Below are positions 63,176 through 64,000 of a DNA stretch of 64,000 bases, piece by piece. The notes beneath the pieces are model-generated. The model was not told the DNA's origin and made no database searches. It worked only from the letters and a program-made list of their open reading frames with translations. This DNA is from Rhizobium sp. AAP43 (GTDB taxonomy: Bacteria > Pseudomonadota > Alphaproteobacteria > Rhizobiales > Rhizobiaceae): the NCBI RefSeq assembly GCF_001296045.1, contig NZ_LJHS01000018.1, positions 124,001 through 188,000 of the forward strand, written 5' to 3'. The stretch's first letter is position 1; each line of letters begins with the position of its first letter. The translations under genes were made by a program, and so were the position numbers.

Positions 63176-63874
63176 TCAAAGCCCGAGATAGGCGCGCTTG
63201 AGGTCCGGATCGGCCGCGATCTCCGCTGCGGAGCCGGACATGGTCACAAGCCCGTTCTCGATGATGTAGGCGCGATGGGCGATCTCGAGCGATTGCACGA
63301 CGTTTTGTTCGACCAGCATGATCGGCAGGCCATCGGCATTCAGCCGCTTTACCAGATCGAACATTTCCTCGACCAGCAGCGGCGACAGGCCGAGCGAGGG
63401 TTCGTCGAGGATCAGCAGCTTCGGTTCGGCCATCATGCCGCGGCCGATTGCCAGCATTTGCTGTTCGCCGCCGGAAAGCGTGCCGGCCATCTGCGTCATG
63501 CGCTGCCGAAGCTTCGGGAAGGTGTCGTAGACCCGTTCGATATTGCGGGCACGGCCGGCACGTCCGCGGCGATAGCTTCCAAGCTCCAGGTTTTCCTGCA
63601 CGCTCATATTGGGGAAGATCTTGCGCCCTTCCGGGACATGGATGAGCCCGGCCTCCACGGCTGCGATCGGTGACCCGCCCAGTCTTCTGCCATCGAAGGT
63701 GATCGAGCCGGAGGCGAGGGGAAGCAGACCGGACAGCGCCTTGTTGAGGGTTGTCTTGCCGACACCATTGGCTCCCAGCACCGCAACGATTTCGCCGCTG
63801 GCGACGGAAAGATTGACGCCGCGCAAAACTTCGACACCACCATACCCGGTGCGGATGTCTTTCACCTCAAGCAT
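63176..63874 (-). CDS. livF: Branched-chain amino-acid-type ABC transporter ATPase LivF
   Basis: The 232-residue ATPase has Walker A GANGVGKTT, signature LSGGEQQMLAIGRGM and Walker B LLILDEPSLGLSP. The shortness and absence of a C-terminal domain are typical of LivF. It starts (ATG 63874) inside the end of livG. LivFG ATPases serve Leu/Ile/Val-type importers that also take amides, urea or aromatic acids. In this operon it likely imports the substrate of the HyuAB pathway. A 188-base gap separates it from the lyase gene. Confidence 0.9.
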   Translation of the reverse strand: MLEVKDIRTGYGGVEVLRGVNLSVASGEIVAVLGANGVGKTTLNKALSGLLPLASGSITFDGRRLGGSPIAAVEAGLIHVPEGRKIFPNMSVQENLELGSYRRGRAGRARNIERVYDTFPKLRQRMTQMAGTLSGGEQQMLAIGRGMMAEPKLLILDEPSLGLSPLLVEEMFDLVKRLNADGLPIMLVEQNVVQSLEIAHRAYIIENGLVTMSGSAAEIAADPDLKRAYLGL

Positions 63875-64000
63875 GGGCGCCTCCGAGGTTGGCCATACGC
63901 GCGGCGGCGCCCTTGCCGAGATAGGCCTCAATGACAGCAGCATCATTGCAGACCGAGGCGGGTGTCCCCTCGGCAATCATCTGACCCTGCGCCAGCACAT
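63867..64000 (-). CDS. livG: ABC transporter ATPase LivG, C-terminal fragment
   Basis: Only the last 44 codons are in the window, ending eight bases into livF. The residues VLAQGQMIAEGTPASV and later VIEAYLGKG are the standard C-terminal end of LivG. The gene continues past the right edge. Confidence 0.85.
   Translation of the reverse strand, partial: VLAQGQMIAEGTPASVCNDAAVIEAYLGKGAAARMANLGGAHA

Overview
The window is a GC-rich alphaproteobacterial chromosome segment, most likely from the Rhizobiaceae (Rhizobium, Agrobacterium, Ciceribacter or Ensifer relatives). The clearest pointers are the acpXL-lpxXL cluster for the 27/28-carbon lipid A acyl chain, an FnrN-type regulator beside hemN, a fixNOQP-fixGHIS block with anaeroboxes, and rhizobial palindromic intergenic repeats. 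No nif genes, prophage, IS transposase or CRISPR array was found.

Layout. (1) 1-2316: end of a cobalamin operon (cobB 3' end, cobC, cobD). (2) 2353-4624: fnrN and hemN, divergent, with an anaerobox between them. (3) 4730-10203: the very-long-chain acyl lipid A operon (acpXL, fabZXL, two ketosynthase genes, an MDR reductase, lpxXL), closed by a terminator. (4) 10326-19986: a PAS protein, a hemerythrin-like protein divergent from ccoNOQP, then fixGHIS. Anaeroboxes precede ccoN and fixG, so FnrN probably coordinates the cbb3 oxidase, its copper and assembly factors, and anaerobic haem synthesis. (5) 20083-22972: gnd and a degenerate GGDEF membrane protein. (6) 22999-36368: a plant-polysaccharide locus with a LacI-family regulator, a CUT1 sugar ABC importer, a GH2 beta-mannosidase, a sugar isomerase/epimerase, a Gfo/Idh oxidoreductase, an aldo/keto reductase and a GH43 beta-xylosidase, with palindromic repeats between modules.

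(7) 36585-45153: a His-tailed DMT transporter and a long minus-strand run holding the glutathione-dependent formaldehyde pair (fghA and class III adh), separated by DUF1345, YaiI, ParDE and a GNAT gene; then a second GNAT, an SRPBCC-M50 fusion and another DMT exporter. (8) 45399-53038: XRE regulator, lipB, tRNA-Leu(GAG), BON protein, a peptide-deformylase-like protein lacking metal ligands, mgtE, a MerR regulator with its operator, and three membrane-protein genes. (9) 53343-57361: a candidate 33-residue membrane peptide, sdaA, DUF1489, a membrane-anchored phosphatase and a Cys-rich secreted protein. (10) 57660-64000: a minus-strand operon, livG-livF-(ICL/PEP mutase)-hyuB-hyuA-isochorismatase-like, that probably imports and breaks down an amide or cyclic-imide compound.

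The most interesting system is the lipid A chain-elongation cluster. It pairs a complete ketosynthase (C178/H318/H356) with a partner that has lost the Cys, the first His and the Lys. Its so-called alcohol dehydrogenase lacks the catalytic-zinc ligands and could be the missing enoyl reductase. The set looks like a type II polyketide-style KS-alpha/KS-beta synthase. Coordinates are read from the sequence. Family assignments come from motif recognition, not from database searches.
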